NCBI RefSeq assembly: GCF_000235365.1
Contig: NC_016449.1
Span: forward strand, 1,046,246 to 1,110,245
Origin: Eremothecium cymbalariae DBVPG#7215
Taxonomy: Eukaryota > Ascomycota > Saccharomycetes > Saccharomycetales > Saccharomycetaceae
DNA length: 64,000 bases
Direction: 5' to 3'
Shown here: one piece after another, positions 63,024-64,000 of the stretch
How the letters are laid out: every line of letters begins with the position of its first letter
How positions within the stretch are numbered: position 1 is the stretch's first letter
Translations under genes and position numbers: made by a program
Notes under the pieces: model-generated
Told to the model about the DNA's origin: nothing
Seen by the model: only the letters and a program-made list of their open reading frames with translations
Databases searched by the model: none

Positions 63024-64000
63024 ATTTTTGTTTCATTAACCATTAGATTATAAAACCAGCTGCTTTAGTTGACAAATAATTAGGTAACAACGGACATTAT
63101 TGATTTGTTAATGATATTATATCTCTCTTCAATTACCTTATTTTCAGTATCGCATGCATTGAATTGAGAATTCAGTAAAACTTTTTTTCTTCAATAAGCT
63201 ATACTAATAATAATAAGAGGGGGAAACCAATATATTTATATTCGAAAAATTATCAATAATTGATATGTTAATGATAAGAGCCATCGTAGCACACTCTATA
63301 TTATAAATATATGAAATATTTAAAGATGATATATAAAATGATATTTTCCGATTGGTATATTGCATATAGTACTTGGGCTATTACCTATAATAATTAAAGT
63401 ATCCTATTTTGGATACTGTTGATTCATAATGATTTAGGTCTGAAGAAAATATCTAAGGGCTGTAAATATTATGAAGAATATTGACACATTTGCAGGACAT
63501 ATTATTAATATACGTTTATAAAAGAAATATCAATAAGATAATGATAGCTTTATCATTAAAGTAAATAATACAGAAATTAATGTGCATTCATAACCTAGCA
63601 ATTTTATTTATAACTTTCATATTTGTATTTTTTTCAAAAAATAGAATAAGGGCACCGTGATGACTACGCTCTAATTAATGATATCAAAAACAGCTTTAAT
63701 TATTTACACCTGAATAATATTTATTGCCACTATATTATATTTAAACATTTATTATTGTTGAATTAATGTTATAGTAATATTTGTTGCTATCTAGTATTAT
63801 TAGAATTTCTTTTATACAGATAAAAGTGTTATTAGAGGGAACATATAATTAAATTATCGTAGAAATTCGATTACTTTTTTCTTTTCCAATCTTTACACTA
63901 GAACACTTCGAGCAGTTAGTTACCTGAATGATTGGCTTTTGTGTGTGAACAGCTCAGATCCGGAAAACCAGGGCACACTGGCGCCTCAGAAAACAATGTA

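Larger units (their letters stand above)
62206..64000. other. AT-rich gene-free segment (1.8 kb)
   Basis: No coding frame of note on either strand. It holds a (TATTC)n run at 63001-63023, an ARS-core match, and six copies of TAATGATA. GC content rises again in the last 60 bases, suggesting a promoter or gene beyond the window. I looked for a point centromere and found none. In S. cerevisiae the equivalent YFL049 region is close to a telomere, so this may be the approach to a subtelomere or a rearrangement breakpoint. Confidence 0.6.

Noticed and set aside
62400..64000. Point centromere in the AT-rich segment
   Set aside because: No CDEI (RTCACRTG) paired with a CDEIII-like TTCCGAA at a suitable distance. 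The only CACGTG is at 62494 and the nearest TTTCCG (63349) reads CCGATT.

Overview
The window is nuclear DNA of a budding yeast of the family Saccharomycetaceae. It uses the standard code, is moderately AT-rich, and has compact genes with few introns; the introns follow the yeast pattern (5' GTATGT or GTAAGT, branch site TACTAAC). Nearly every protein can be matched to a Saccharomyces cerevisiae gene. The order is telling: orthologues from two separate S. cerevisiae regions (YFL033-YFL049 on chromosome VI and YLR060-YLR080 on chromosome XII) are interleaved here in one series, and genes that are duplicated there (RPL22, EMP46/47, LAM5/6) appear once. That is the layout expected of a lineage that did not undergo the whole-genome duplication. 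I cannot name the species.

Layout. 1-13.9 kb: RIM15 (5' end outside the window), FRS1, MIL1 (one frameshift), RPL22 (intron), BMT6, MOB2 (intron). 14.2-21.2 kb: RPO41, two adjacent solo LTR-like repeats beside a tRNA-Gly(UCC), and TUB2 (intron). 21.8-30.6 kb: PER33, YPT1, SND2, ACT1 (1 kb intron), a YFL040W-type sugar transporter, SPC3. 30.8-46.9 kb: PET309 (frameshift in an A8 run), FYV7, MEF1, FET5, MED14/RGR1, a LAM5/LAM6-type sterol transporter (frameshift), RFU1. 47.2-62.2 kb: OTU1, BUD20, RPL10, SEC53, FMP32, FMP25, BOS1 (intron), SIC1, RGD2, a selenoprotein-W-like CxxC protein, EMP46/47, SWP82. 62.2-64 kb is AT-rich and gene-free, with a recurring octamer and an exact match to the S. 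cerevisiae ARS core consensus.

The genes are housekeeping rather than a dedicated system: cytoskeleton (ACT1, TUB2), secretory pathway (YPT1, BOS1, EMP46/47, SPC3, SND2, SEC53), mitochondrial gene expression (RPO41, MEF1, PET309), ribosome synthesis (RPL22, RPL10, BMT6, FYV7, BUD20), and growth or cell-cycle control (RIM15, MOB2, SIC1). I see no CRISPR array, insertion sequence, virus-like region or novel multi-gene system. The most interesting items are small: a tandem NAGNAG acceptor and a GC-rich palindrome in the ACT1 intron, a strong hairpin in the RPL22 intron, an initiator-only first coding exon in BOS1, an extra redox gene, and three single-base frameshifts that need raw-read checks.
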